From Glebionis coronaria (taxonomy: Eukaryota > Streptophyta > Magnoliopsida > Asterales > Asteraceae), in assembly GCA_025667525.1 (NCBI GenBank), contig CM046879.1:359742639-359806638 (forward strand): a DNA stretch of 64,000 nucleotides, given 5' to 3'. The notes beneath the pieces were generated by a model. That model did no database searches, had not been told where the DNA came from, and saw nothing but the letters and a program-made list of their open reading frames with translations. Every line of letters starts with the position of its first letter. Positions within the stretch are counted from its first letter, which is position 1. The position numbers were made by a program, and so were the translations under genes. Positions 37,110 to 49,543 of this stretch are shown one piece after another.

Positions 37110-37533
37110 TGGGAACCAGATACAGTAGCAGGTTATGCGAAGAACACGGAACACAATTTTTAATCAAAATCAACCAAATACTTAAAAAGGATTTACCAAA
37201 TTAAACACAAATCATTTAGACACCATAAGCAACGAATCCCACCAATAAAAACACAAATTCTAACAACTTTTGAAGATCAAATCAAGAAAAATAAAACTTA
37301 AGAACTTGAAGATAAAAATGAAGATGAACAAGATTAAATGGAAAGATTAAACAAGACTTTGTATTAAATGATTAATGTTTTGACAAGATTAAGCAAAGAT
37401 TAAAACAACAAGATTGGAAGAACAAAGATTAAAATCATCAATCACCCTAGTGGTGATTGTGATGGAACGAACAAGAAAAGAGAAAAAAAAGAAAGGAGAA
37501 AAACTCCAGACTGTCTAAAATGTGTGAGGGGAA

Positions 37534-37547
37534 GGCTATTTATAGCC
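37534..37547 (-). promoter_or_regulatory. TATA box, D 5' LTR
   Basis: Minus strand GGCTATAAATAGCC. The motif array lies downstream of it in the sense direction, inside the transcribed part of the LTR. Confidence 0.65.
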
Positions 37548-37989
37548 TTGTCCTTTGGTTGGTGAGTGGGCTTTCTCCCGTTCTTCTTGTCTTTTCGTCT
37601 TTTCAGAAAAGTTTCCGTTTTCGATTCTGATTCGGGATTTGTCGTCGATTAAATTCAACTCGTCTTTTAATTTCTTCGTTTAATAGACTTGAGTTTCTTC
37701 GACTTATATAAATCTTCCATCTTTGGTCCTTTTCTTTGATAAATCTTCGAATAGGCCCAACGACTTCAAATCTTTTGCATCTCTTGGATAATAGACTTTA
37801 TCTTGAGTCTTTTTCTTCAGTAAAACCCGTGCAATCCCATGTTTTCTTCAATATTTATCCGATTGGCTCTGAAAACACAACAAACACAAAAACCACGCAT
37901 AATTCCAAACAAATGATATTAAATACGTGTTTTGGTCTCGTTTTAGCCCGAATTAAGTGGTGAAAGGATGGGTGGTTACACACCTATCA

Positions 37990-38819
37990 GTACTGATGTA
38001 GCCAAGAGAGATGATCAAACAAGTTGAAATTATGCATAGATAGCTAGATGATATGGTACCAAACATTGCAGAATTCTTGGAGGAATGGGATAAGGAGCTG
38101 ATAAATGCTCCATTAGAGGAAAGGTATGAGTTAACACTTTTGGCCTTTAATTTTCAAAAGGATTACTTGGAAAAGAGAGAAATGCAGCTCAAGAAGGAAA
38201 GGTATTTGAAGTCTAAAAAAGGGAGATTGGAGCATTACAAAGTCATACTTAGGAGGTTCAAGAAGTATACTGATGCACACTTCAAAAAGATGACCTTTGA
38301 TGAGATAGAGCAAGCTGCTATTACAATGATAAGGGCCAATAGTGTAGAGAATTTCCTTAGCATAAGCACAAGTGAGGACGATGAGTACATTAGGAAGCAA
38401 GATGAGATGATAAAGAAGGCCAGGGAGTCTAGGAAAAGAAAGGCAGATGGAGAAGCAGGTGAAACTGCTCAAATACTATAAACAACTCAAACAGGTGCAA
38501 CTTCTCAAGTAGGTGGATCATCATTAGTAGGTGAAAGATCTGTTCTTAATATACAAAGAGCAGCCAAGAAAATGAAGAGGATGGAGAAGATTGGAATGGT
38601 TACTAGGCAAGACCAGAATCCCTCCTATGAAGAAATTGATCAACACTTAGTTTTAGAGGAATCTGATGACATTGCACCTGATGATATGAGAAAGAAGTAC
38701 TCCATAGTAAAATATGATGTGTATCAATATAAAGGCATGTCTTGGTGGAATCTTACTGATGATACAGCTTAGACAATCCAAAGTCTGGGTTTTATGTTTC
38801 AAACTTTGGATAGAGAAGA
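37990..38819 (+). pseudogene. C1 third ORF, part 2
   Basis: Continues after D. Frames 38053-38481 (MVPNIAEFLEEWDKEL, then LKKERYLKSKKGRLEHYK, Lys-rich) and 38572-38772 (ending MSWWNLTDDTA) are separated by stops. Near the end FQTLDRED matches FASMDRED of the C2 ORF, showing homology. It is cut at 38819 by C2. Confidence 0.75.
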
Positions 38820-38849
38820 TGTTGGGAATAAATGTAGCCAGACCACTTG

Positions 38850-38959
38850 AACGCTGACAAGAAGAAAACAAGCGTTGATAAGAAGAGAACAAGCGCTGAC
38901 AGATCAAGCGTTGACAAGAAGAAGTCAAGCGTTGATAGGTTGAAGACAAGCACTGATAG
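38850..38959 (+). repeat. CG(T/C)TGACA motif array, C2 5' LTR
   Basis: Six copies about 18 bases apart, for example aacgctgacaag, aagcgttgataag, aagcgctgacag. The 3' LTR has the same array at 49575-49684. Confidence 0.9.
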
Positions 38960-39089
38960 AAAGATATGGTCTACGCGTATTATGTTTCTAGTTTGTTTCT
39001 AGTAAAGATAGGATCAACATTGTATTTTCTATAATTATCTTTACCTAGAATAGCTGATACGTAGACTCTTGTACAAGGCTTCTTATGTC

Positions 39090-39097
39090 TATAAAAG
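39090..39097 (+). promoter_or_regulatory. TATA box, C2 5' LTR
   Basis: TATAAAAG about 270 bases into the LTR, with the motif array 130 bases upstream. Confidence 0.7.
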
Positions 39098-39336
39098 AAG
39101 ACCTTTAGGTTATGTTTGATATAAATTTTTTATACGTTAAAGACTTTCATTGTAAGAAAGTTTGATTCAATCAATCAAGTGAATGTTTGTTTTACATCCT
39201 TTGTGTGTTCTTGTTTAAGTGCTAATTCCGCATAACACTTAAATTACTTTATACATAAACAAAGTTTCTCTACGTGTATAACTTGATCCAATCTCGTTTA
39301 CACAAGCTAAATCGATCTAAGTTTGGGATCAACAAG

Positions 39337-39348
39337 TGGTATCAGAGC
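39337..39348 (+). other. PBS of C2, cut short by the inversion
   Basis: TGGTATCAGAGC, two bases after the LTR end. The next base should be C but is A, because the inverted segment begins here. Confidence 0.85.
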
Positions 39349-40056
39349 AGTATGATTTACCATTCAAACTCTCTATATTAGTTGGACCAAACAGGTCCAT
39401 ATGCAGCAAGTGAAGTGGTTTAGAAGTAGAGTGCACCTGTTTAGACTTAAATGAGACCTTGTGCTGTTTGCCCTTAAGGCATGCAACACAAGAGTGGCCA
39501 TTGTGGAAAGCCTTTTCAGGAAAACCATCAACCAAACCAAGTTTCACAAGTCTGTTTATATTCTTAAAGTTAATGTGCCCTAGTCTCCTGTGCCATAGAT
39601 TACTCTCATCAACTAAAGCTTTAGCATAAAAACATGACATATTATTATTCATCCTAATACCATTAAGATTCACATTATAAATGTCCTTATGCCTAGGTGT
39701 CCTGTAATCAATAAATTTCTCATCTGGCAATTTAAAATCCTTGCTTAACACCAAGCATTCAGTATCAGTGAAAAGAACCTTATTTTTGTTATCACAAACT
39801 TGTGATACACTAAAAAGAATATAATCAGGTTCTTTTACCAGAAACACGTTTTCAAAACGCAAGTTGTTGGTGATTAGAGTTCCTTTGCCTATGAGAGTTC
39901 CATATCCGCCTCCAAAGTAAACTTTATCACCATCCTTAATGGGAGTGAAGTTTGTCAGATAATCTTCCTTCCCAGTCATGTGCCTAGAGCATCCAATATC
40001 CCATTAGCTATAATCATTCACCTGTTTTTGAATGCCCTGCACATAAAGAAAACAAA
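39349..40056 (-). pseudogene. C2 front of pol, inverted
   Basis: Minus strand. Protease motif WDIGCSRHMTG (Ser of the usual DSG changed to Ile, and a TAA two codons upstream), then VSQVCDNKNKVLF, the integrase zinc region HRRLGHINF and CVACLKGK, then HMDLFGPTN. It breaks off at the inversion edge; the next part of integrase is at 42241 on the plus strand. The split places the integrase catalytic residues on opposite strands, so it cannot be made. Confidence 0.9.
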
Positions 40057-40060
40057 TTAG
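40037..40060 (-). promoter_or_regulatory. Candidate splice acceptor at C2 gag-pol joint
   Basis: Minus strand CTAAT (40060-40056) overlapping the gag stop, T-rich tract, CAG at 40039-40037, 20 nt after the branch A. CAG is in frame with pol, as in C1, though the tract length differs. Confidence 0.5.
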
Positions 40061-42240
40061 TTTTCTTTGGGAACCCAAGCCTGAGCAGACTTTGATTCAT
40101 CTGGTTGTTCAATAAGAACAGACTTAGTTCTCATAACAACCCCTTGTTCATCCCTTTTTGGATGAAACACCCAGTTAACCCCAATTGGTTTTGTGATGAC
40201 CTTTGAAATATAATTAAATCTGTTACAGGTCATAGAAATCCTATTAGAATTAGGGTTTTGGTCTTGCTTAGGTCTCCATGTCAAGATAGAAGAAGCTTTA
40301 GACCTTTTTCCCTGTGGTTGCAAATATTTAGGTCTGGCAACGTTTCTGTCAGTGTTTGATTTGGTCTTGTCATCGCTGAAATTACCCTTATCAGCGTTGA
40401 ACCTAGGGTTTGCTACAGTAACCCATTGCCTATTAGACCATGTATTGGTCTTCTGAAAAGGTCTTTGTCCATGAGTGTTAGACCCTTTAGTGAAGAATGG
40501 GGCTGGTCTAACAACTTGTGGACTTTGATCCACAAAAGTTTTGGGTTTGACAGTGTTTGACCTTTTGTCAGCGTTGACCTTGGAAGCGTTGACACACTTA
40601 TAGGCTAAATGTGAAAAGCTACCACAAGTATAACAGGCTTTTCTAGACACAACTCTAGGTCTAGAAGAAAAGAAACCTGTTCCATTACAAAGGTTTCCAC
40701 AATTGGTATCACTTACTTGGTTTTTTGATGACCTAGTATTTCTATACATTTCTACATATTTAATGCTAGGTTTTCTAACAGCATTTGAGCCAAGGTTAAC
40801 AGTCTTGCCAGTGATTGGGTTTGTTACTTTGATAGAGGTAGAATCATTTGGGCTATCACAAAGCATGCCACCCTTGACAAACAAGGTAGGGTTGGCTTTC
40901 TTCCATTCATTAAAATCAGTCAACTTTTGCCTATATTCCTCTACTGGGGCAACGACTCTTGGTGGAGGAATAAATTCCTCTTCTTGGAGTTCTGGTAAAC
41001 CAGTCCAAGATAAGTCCTTTCTTTGGACACCATAGAAGTCCCCAGCTGGTGGTGGAACACCAGAATACTCTTTCATCCCAATCCTAGTCATGTCCCTAGA
41101 ATCTCTTTGTTTACTAACACATTCTCCTAGGGTTTGTGAGGCCTTATCAAATATTTGATTTTTAAGGTCTACATTATCCTTATTCTTAATAGCCTCATCT
41201 AACTTAGCCTGTAATTCAGCATTGACCCTTTCCATGATGTTTCTAATATCATTACTAGCATTTAAATCATGTTTTAAGATATTTATTTTATCTTTTAGGT
41301 CAAGCTCAATTTTCTTATACTCAGCTACAGTCTTTTCAGTTTGAGTAAGAGCAAGTTGATAGTTAGACAACTTGCATCTCTCAGTACTCACATCTCCTAA
41401 CAATCTTAAAACCTCTTTGTTAAGTCTTTCAGTATATAAACGACAACCCTTACTACAAAAAGCATCATCGTATACCTCATTGTCTGATGAAGATGAGGAG
41501 TGTGCCATGAGAGCATATTGAACATGCTCTTCTTCTTCTATCTCAGCAACCAAAGCTTTATCCTCTTGCTCATCCTTAGCCAAATAGCTGCAGTCCCATC
41601 TAATACCATCAATTTCTTGCACTACCACCATGGCCTTAGGATCCTGAGCCTTAACAATTTGGCTTGAGGGTTTTCCAGCATCAGATCTTCTTGGAGATCT
41701 GCATTCTCTCATAAAGTGCCCCATACGATGACAATTGTAGCACTCAACCTTGGATTTATCAAATCCAGCAGTGTCCTTAGCATTAAAAGTCATCTTCTTC
41801 TTGAATCTTCTATTCCACCTGTTTGCTCTTATACTTGCAAGAGCCATGTTTCACTTTATATCCATCTCCTCCAAATGCTCATCACTTATTTGCTGAAGGT
41901 CCTCATATGTAATCACTGAACGATTGGGAAATGAAGCAATGTATGCACACATAGTGTCCAGATCCATACCAGCAGGTTTAACTCTTGGTGAGTCAATTTT
42001 GTATGTGTCAGCGTCTGAATGTGAGGCGTTGACAGGATATGATCCAGCGTTGACACATGTTGATCAAGTAACTGGGTGCATGTATGAATCCTTCTGATCA
42101 AATTGGCCTTCACTATGTGAGAAGAAGGCCATGTTACTATTGGTAGACTTACTTCCATGATCCAAAAGAGTTTCATTATCCAACAGCCTCAGTTTGTTGT
42201 AGACATCATCAAAAGTAAAACTTTTGTGAGTGTTGTTGGC
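40057..42240 (-). pseudogene. C2 gag, inverted and missing its N-terminal part
   Basis: Minus strand. The reading enters at THKSFTFDDVYNKL and meets two stops before the open frame that starts MALASIRANRWNRR (41847). First knuckle CYNCHRMGHFMREC, a long coiled coil (LGDVSTERCKLSNYQ region to about ASQTLGEC), second knuckle CYTCGSFSHLAYKC, end WVPKEN. Compared with C1, roughly 680 bases of leader and gag start are absent. Both knuckles fit CX2CX4HX4C. Confidence 0.88.
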
Positions 42241-45159
42241 TTAATACTGCTTTGTCATCACATATGATTTTTCTAGGTTTACTTGGACTTTCTTTTTAGC
42301 TATCAAAAGTGACACTGCTGATACTTTAATTAACTTTATTAATCAGATTGAAAAGAAAACTGGTAATGAAGTTATAATGCTTAGAAGTGATAATGGTGGT
42401 GAGTTTAGAAATAAACTGTTGGATGATTTTTGTGCCAAGAAAGGGATTACTAGGCAGTTTAGTGTTGCCAGAACCCCACAGCAAAATGGGGTTGCTGAGA
42501 GAAAGAATAGAACCCTAATTGAAGCAGCCAGGACTATGTTGGCTGATGCTCACTTTCTCATAGCTTTTTGGGATGAGGCTGTGAATACAGCTTGTTACGT
42601 TCAGAATAGAGCATTGGTCAACAAGATACATAACAAAACACCTTATGAGTTACTTTGGGGAAGGAAACTTAATATTGGTTTTCTTAAACCTTTTGGTTGT
42701 CATGTAGTTGTATTAGATACTAGTGATGCCTTAGGTAAATTTAGTGCTAAAGGTGATGAAGGCTATTTCATGGGTTATTCAGTGCATAGCAAAGGATATA
42801 GGGTTTACCTTAAGAAGTAAAAACGTATACTTGAAAAAGTACATGTTAGGTTTTTAGAAAGTAAACCTAGTGATCCTGAAAGTGGTCCAAATTGGTTGTT
42901 TGACTTGGAACCTCTATCTAAGACTTTGAATTATATGCCTGTTACTAATCCAGACATTGTGAAGGTAACTTCAAATGTTGTGGAAGAACTAGTTGTTGAT
43001 GTTTCAGGTACACAGGTTAATGGAGAAGTTGGATCACAAGCACACAAGTCATCTCCCATACTTGAGTATGTCACAATTCCCATATGGACAAATGCTTTTG
43101 TTGCTGCTGCTGCTGCTGGAAAGGAAAATTGTGGTCCCCAAGTATCACCAGTTAACAACATGCATGGTCCTTCAGGCGCTGACAAAGGAAAATCTGGCGC
43201 TGACAGGACAAATTCAGGCGTTGATGGCTCAAACGTTGACAACACCATTTCAGGCGTGGATGGATCAAACGCTGACAACCTTGGTTCAGGCGTTGACAAC
43301 TATTTTGAGCATATTTTCTCTTCTAATTTTGAACAAGGTGAACCTTCAAGCAGAAATGAAGAGGTTCATATAGATATTGAGGGAAGAGAGTCTGAAGAAG
43401 ATATTGGTAACTTGTATGATGAGATTGAAGACAACAGACTTTTTGAGGGAGAAGTTCTCACTTCTACTATGAAGAATCACCCCTCTTCTCAAATTATTGG
43501 GGATGTCATGTCTCTTGTTTAGACTAGAAGATCTCATCAGAGTCTTGGAGGATTTATTGCCAATATACACAAGAAGGTTGATACCCCTCTTGTTCAAGCA
43601 TGTTTGTTTGCCTGTTTTCTGTCACAACAGGAACCCAAGAAGATTTTTGATGCTCTCAAAGAACCAAGTTGGGTGGAAGCAATGCAGGATGAGCTTCACA
43701 AATTTTCTATTCAGGATGTTTGGGAGTTGGTTGATTGTCCCAGATATGTCAGACCTATTGGGACAAGATGGGTTCTAAAAAACAAGAAAGATGAAAGAGG
43801 CATTGTGGTCAGAAACAAGGCACGATTAGTGGCTCAAGGATATACACAAGAGGAAGGAATAGACTATGAGGAGGTCTTTGCACCAGTTGCAAGGATTGAG
43901 GCTATAAGGATATTTCTAGAATATGCTTCTTGCATGGGATTTACTGTCTATCAAATGGATGTGAAGAGTGCTTTCCTTTATAGAACAATTGTTGAGGAAG
44001 TATATGTTATGTAGCCTCCTGGTTTTGAAGATCCAGAACATCCAAACAAGGTGTATATAGTCAAGAAAGCTATGTATGGACTTCATCATGCCCCAAGAGC
44101 ATGGTATGGTACATTGTCCACCTATCTGGTGGAAAATGGATTAAAAAGGGGCACCATAGACCAGACCTTATTTACAAAGAAGACTGGTAAGGATGTCTTA
44201 CTTGTTCAGGTTTATGTAGATGATATCATCTTTGGTTCTACCAACCCAAAGATGAGTGAAGACTTTTCCAAGCTTATGACAGACAATTCAAGATGAGTGC
44301 AATGGGGGAGATGAACTTCTTTCTAGGGTTACAAGTTCAGCAGAAAGAAGATAGTATCTTCATCTCTTAGGATAAATATGTGGCAGAAATCTTGAAGAAG
44401 TTTGGCTTTTCTCCTCATGAAAAGCGGGCTAGTACTCCTATGGATAGAGAACACCCTTGGGGAAAAGTTGGAGATGGAAAAGATGTGGATGTCAGACACT
44501 ATAGATTAATGATTGGTTCATTGATGTATCTCACAGCTTCAAGACCTGACATTATGTTTGCTGTGTGTGCATGTGCACGCCATCAAGTGACTCCCAAAGA
44601 ATGTCACCTTCATGAAGTCAAGAGAATCTTTAGGTACCTTAGATGTTATCCAGATCTTGGATTATGGTATCCAAAAGATTAACCATTGGAGCTTATTGCA
44701 TATTCAGACAGTGACTATGGTTGTGATAAATTTGATAGAAAATCCACAACTGGTGGATGTCAGTTTCTTGGGAGTAGGTTGATATCTTGGCAATGCAAGA
44801 AACAAACAGTGGTGGCCAATTCTACAACTGAAGCAGAGTATGTAGCTGCAGCTGCTTGTTGTGGACAAGTCTTATGGATTCAGAACCAGCTGTTGGATTA
44901 TGGGTATAATTTCATGCATACCAAGATTTTTGTATACAATAACAGTACTTTATGCATTATTAAAAATCCTGTACATCATTCTAAAATAAAACACATAGAA
45001 ATTAGACATCACTTTATAAGAGATTGTTTTAAAAAGGGTTTAATATAACCAAATAGGGTTGACACAGAAGAAAATGTGTCTGATTTATTAACTAAACCTT
45101 TTGATACTGGAAGGTTTCAATACTTGGTAACAAGTATTGGAATGATCAATCTCACTTAA
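42241..45159 (+). pseudogene. C2 rest of pol: integrase core, RT, RNase H
   Basis: Resumes mid-integrase (DFSRFTWTFF, RSDNGGEF, VAERKNRTL), then the variable linker with the SGVD/NADN motif region (43175-43303), RT from about 43600 with YVDDIIFGS near 44215, RNase H with STTEAEY near 44820, end near 45157. Stops at 42818, 43520, 44012 (Gln site), 44368 (Gln site) and 44680, plus a frame change near 44280. Confidence 0.9.
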
Positions 45160-46343
45160 TATGTGTTTTGGGGTCTTTTTGTAAAAGTATATACAGGATA
45201 TGCATTGTTATTGGTCTTTTTGAAAAGTTAGATTTTCCACTATATTTGTCTAACGCTGACAAAAGTTATCTTAACGCTGTTAAGTGTTATCGTGACGTTG
45301 TCAGCAACAATGTTAGTTTTGTGGTTTTTGATCTAAGTGTGCAGGCGTTGATAGCATTGTACCATTGGATACAGAGTTGCTTATGGATCCTTGGAGAATC
45401 GTTTGAGCATGTTTTCTTTTATGGATGATGGTTGGAATATTTATATTCCTATCTTGACATAAATTTTTATATTCATGCATATTATTGGGCAACATATGTA
45501 TCATAGTTTAAGGGGAGGTTTTAGGAACCTTTAGGACTTTTGGGTATTCTTATAATACTCTTATCATAATTCTAGATTGTGTCCACATGTGAGTATGAGT
45601 TAGTTTACTAAATCATGAGGCACTGTAGCATGCAAAGTTGATATACTATGCATGCTGCCAAGACATTTTTGGCCTAGAATTGGTTGTGGTCTGTTGGGAG
45701 ACTTGGGAATGATTAATAAATGGGTTTTACCTGGGAGTTAGAAGGAATTTTATGAGATAACTTAGTTGTTAAGAATTTTGGTTAGCAAGGGACATTGGAG
45801 GACTGTTATGTCTATCTTGCATAAGCAAGTGTGCATAACTGGACAGTGCTTGCCGCCCTATAATAATTATCAATTTATAGGTTATCTTCACTAGGGTAAA
45901 TTACTTTGTTAAGGTCCTTTTTCAATTTTATTACTTTTATTTTTGGACGTTGACAAAAAATCTTCCAAGCGTTGTTATGACCAATTTAGACGCTGACATG
46001 GATTTGGCAAACGTTGACAAGAATATAGCCGTTGGGCGTTGATGGGTTATTTTTGACCGTTGACACTCATTGTGACCTACCAAGTTGTTATTTTTGACGA
46101 ATTTTGGGGCCGTAATTTTGGGAGTAGATATCTTTTAATTAATGCACAGATAAATTATTTTCTTTTCAAAATTTTCATCATTATGTTTTGAAAATTTCTT
46201 GCCTTATTTTTGACCAATCACATGTGCCTATCTCTCCTATATATTTGGCTCCTATTTTTAAACAGGGTATCTTATATTCTTGTCTAACAATTTTCTCCTA
46301 TAATTCATCTTTCTCAATAACTCACAAACAGCTTTCTTCAACA
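45160..46343 (+). other. C2 spacer between pol and third ORF
   Basis: No conserved frame. It holds clusters of CG(T/C)TGACA at 45249-45352 and 45948-46072. Confidence 0.7.
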
Positions 46344-49300
46344 ATGGCACCAAAGTTTAAACCAAGTGACTTGGTATTGGGATTCAGGAGTCAACACAAC
46401 ATGATTGCTTATTTGGACGCTGATGATACTCTGTTTCCACAATACACCCAGATGGTGGCGTATTTAAATGCATCTCCTATTAGGTATGCTCTTTCTCATG
46501 CTCCTCTCATCTCTGTCACTCATATTAAACAGTTTTGGAACACTGTTAGTTCCTCAACAATTAATAATGTGACTACATTATCAGCTATTGGTCATGGGCG
46601 TACTTGGGTGGTTACTGAAGCCTTGGTTCGCCAGGCTTTGCATCTTGATGATGTTGATGGTATAACCACCCTCCTCATTAATGAAATAGAACAAGGACTT
46701 CGGCTTTGGGGTATCCTTTCCCTGATGAGGGCACTTTAAACAAATATCATAAACAAGAGTTTCCCCCAGCCTGGAAGTACCTCATACATGTCATCCTATA
46801 ATGTTTGAGTCCCAAATGTACTGCACACAATGAAATTAATAGATCAATTGCTAGTGCAATTGTGTGCATTGAAAATGGGCAAAAGTTTAATTTTTCAAAA
46901 CTGATTTTTGATGGCATGTGTAAAAACAAAGGGAATAAGATGACTTTGGCTTATCCCAGATTTTTGCAAATGGTTTTTGATGTGCAAAATTACTGCACAA
47001 GGGATCATGATGATTTTTATGAGACCTGTGCAAAAGAAAGCTATTTTTACCAAGATAAATTCACCCCCTCACCGTGACTCACCCCTCACCAAAGCTATGC
47101 TTGCTGTTATTGTAGCAGCACAACCCCAACCAGACCCACAACCACAACTTGACCCAATACCAGAACCTTTGCCTTCACCTCAACACATGGAAATTGACCA
47201 AGAACCCTTCAACGCTGACACATTAAATGTTGGCGTTGACACAAGTAATCCAAATGTTGACACCTTTCCCTCACAGACCCAAACACCCCTTAACCTTTCA
47301 ACATCCACCCAATCTACATCATCCTCTACCCCACCTCAATATAGGTTGCAAAAAAGCCCAAGGACTACTGGAGTGTTCTCCTCTAGTGGTCCTAGCCATG
47401 TAGCAGAGAGAACCACCACCACAAGTGTGGTTGGTGTTATGGATGAGGCTGGGACTATTGGTACTGGCTTAGATGCAGGCCAATACAGTCCTAACATCTT
47501 TAAGACCTCATTCATGCCCCATGAATCTACTTCGGGAGGTAAAATACCCATTCTAGAGGAGGGCAGATTGTTACCATACACATTGATGGAATTGACGGCT
47601 GTCTACATTAGCTTGCAAAAGCAAAATGCAGACCTGGTACAAAATGTCAGTACAGAAGGCCTTGAACTCAAGCAATTGAGGGAGAGGATTGTTCATTTGG
47701 AAACTACTGAGTCTAGGAGAAGGCATACAAGGGTTCTTTTATCAGAGGAGGATTCTTACAAAGGGGAGGAAGCTGCTACAGAGCCTGTTAATTTGAGTGA
47801 TAAAGGCTCACATGAAGCTGCTACAGAGCCATTTGATTTGAGTGGAAAAGGCTCATATGATGGAGAATCTTTAGGTGTTGCTGAAGCACTCACTGAATTA
47901 AAGAAGCAATCAGGTTTTGATACGTCTCTGATTACTCCTACAAATTTGAACTTGTCTTTTACAGCTATGATGGAGCAGTTCACTAGAGACGCTGAGACAA
48001 GTAAGTTGGGTGTTGACAATCAATTTGAACGCTGACACACCAAGCGCTGACAAGAGTAATTTGGGCGTTGACACTAGGAATTTGAGCGTTGACAGACCTG
48101 CAGATGTGGTTGATGTATTCCAGTCATCAGCTATCATCAAAGAAGTGTCTTCACATGTATTACCATCATCCTTACCCATAATTGATCCATTAGATAAGGG
48201 TAAAGGAATTATGGTAGAAGTAGAAGTTCCAAAAGATGCAACACAAGTAGAGTTTGATTCAAAGTTAGCTGCACAACTTGTGGAACAAGAGATGAAGAAG
48301 GTTGGTGAATCACCATTTGTTGTCACTTCTGAGGAACAAGAAGAAAGTGATGAAGAAAGTTCATATTCAAGTGTGATGATAGTTGAACAACCAGAAAGAC
48401 TTGAATATGGTGATGACTTGGCAAGAGAGAAGCTTAGAGAGTTAAAATTGCAAGTAGACTTTGATATGCCAGAAGTAGTTCAGATGTACAATGCTTGGGA
48501 GAATAGGTTAATGGAGAATCGAGATTTGACTATTTCAGACCAGATTTGGGGATTAGAGATTCTTCTAAGAGTTCAAAGAGATTGCAAGGTAATTCTGAAA
48601 CACAAGGCAAGCAATGTTTTCTCACTGCTGAAGAGGGATAGAAGAGAGCTTTATTACATGCTACTCAGATGTCATGGAACTGGATGGACCTTCAAGAAAT
48701 TGCAGGGATTATCTTTTCAAGAATTGGAGTACAAGGCTTATCCCATTTGGGCAAAAGTGCAGGAAATGAACACTCTTAGGCTTCTTTCAGATGAGAGGAA
48801 AGAAGAACTTGCAGAAGAGATGGAGATTCAGAAGGCAATGATTGTTCCAAGGCCTTTGAAGAAGGGAGTCCCACTTGAGTTTCATAAAGATATAAATAAA
48901 GTGGTTCCCAGTGAAGTTGTTCTTAAAAGGAGCATCAAGCTCTCACCCATGGAAGCTTCATATATGGTACAAGTGTTACCTCTTGATGCCAGAAACCCTA
49001 TCATTAGCTATGAGGAAGATGCAAGTGGGTTTTGGAAGATTGGCAGATATGGTAAAGAGGTACCCACATTTACTACTCTTATGTCTCTCTTTGCAAGTAT
49101 GGATAGAGAAGACTTGGCAGACCTTTGGAGGCTGTTGATAGCCAAGTATGAGGCTGAAGCTCCTACTTCAGTCAATGGAATAAAACTTTGGTCAACATTC
49201 AAGAGAATGTGTGCACCAGAAGAAGAAGATCCTGATTGGAAGGATCTTGAGGATGATATCAGTGGTCTTCAATGGCGTTTGTATTCAGCTGCTGGTGTGT

Positions 49301-49491
49301 ATTATTTGAGTTCTACAAAGTTTGCTGAGTATCTTCTTGTAGATGCTCAGTATCCCATGTCTAAAGAAGTTTTGGACAAGATGAAGACAACACAGCTGGA
49401 GATTGACTATTCAAGTGACGTGGCCAAAGATTTGATTAGGCATGTTTATTACCAATATGATAAGATTTGTAAGATTCCTCCTAGTTCTTAA
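46344..49491 (+). pseudogene. C2 third (env-like) ORF
   Basis: Starts MAPKFKPSDLVLGFRSQHN at 46344, the first ATG with family-like sequence after it. An N-terminal globular region (HIKQFWNTVSSS, YPRFLQMVFD) is followed by a Pro/Ser/Thr-rich linker at about 47050-47530, a leucine-spaced helical stretch (LQKQNADLVQNVSTEGLELKQL), more linker, and a 493-codon open C-terminal region from 48010 (VEQPERLEYGDDLAREKLREL to ICKIPPSS). Frameshifts near 46690 and 47030 and at 48000-48035 break it. Function unknown; no signal peptide or clear membrane span seen. Confidence 0.8.
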
Positions 49492-49530
49492 TTTTTATTC
49501 AGAAACTTAATTACTAGAGTAGATATCAAG

Positions 49531-49543
49531 TTTAGGGGAGGAT
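49531..49543 (+). other. Polypurine tract of C2
   Basis: tttaggggaggat directly before the LTR start TGTTGGG. Confidence 0.85.

Larger units (their letters stand above)
27021..37989 (-). mobile_element. Element D: complete young Athila-type Ty3/gypsy
   Basis: Flanked by the 5-bp duplication GTACT (27016-27020 and 37990-37994). Two 1573-bp LTRs, an Asp-type PBS, one open gag-pol frame and a purine tract are all present. It lies antisense inside the third ORF of C1. About eight LTR differences suggest a recent insertion. Athila assignment rests on the integrase style ([19 protein letters not shown]) and the PBS. No env-like ORF follows pol, unlike many Athila elements. Confidence 0.95.
36417..37989 (-). 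repeat. 5' LTR of D
   Basis: Same 1573-bp length as the other copy. By eye they differ at about eight bases, mostly in the part nearest the sense start. The motif array repeats at 36704-37109. Confidence 0.95.
38820..39334 (+). repeat. 5' LTR of C2
   Basis: TGTTGGGAATAAA to ggatcaaca. A cluster of AAGCG(T/C)TGA(C/T)AAG motifs fills 38850-38959, upstream of the TATA box. Confidence 0.95.

Noticed and set aside
39349..42240. Antisense gag-pol piece as a separate inserted element
   Set aside because: No LTR or target duplication at its ends, and its sequence supplies exactly the part missing from C2, so an inversion fits better.
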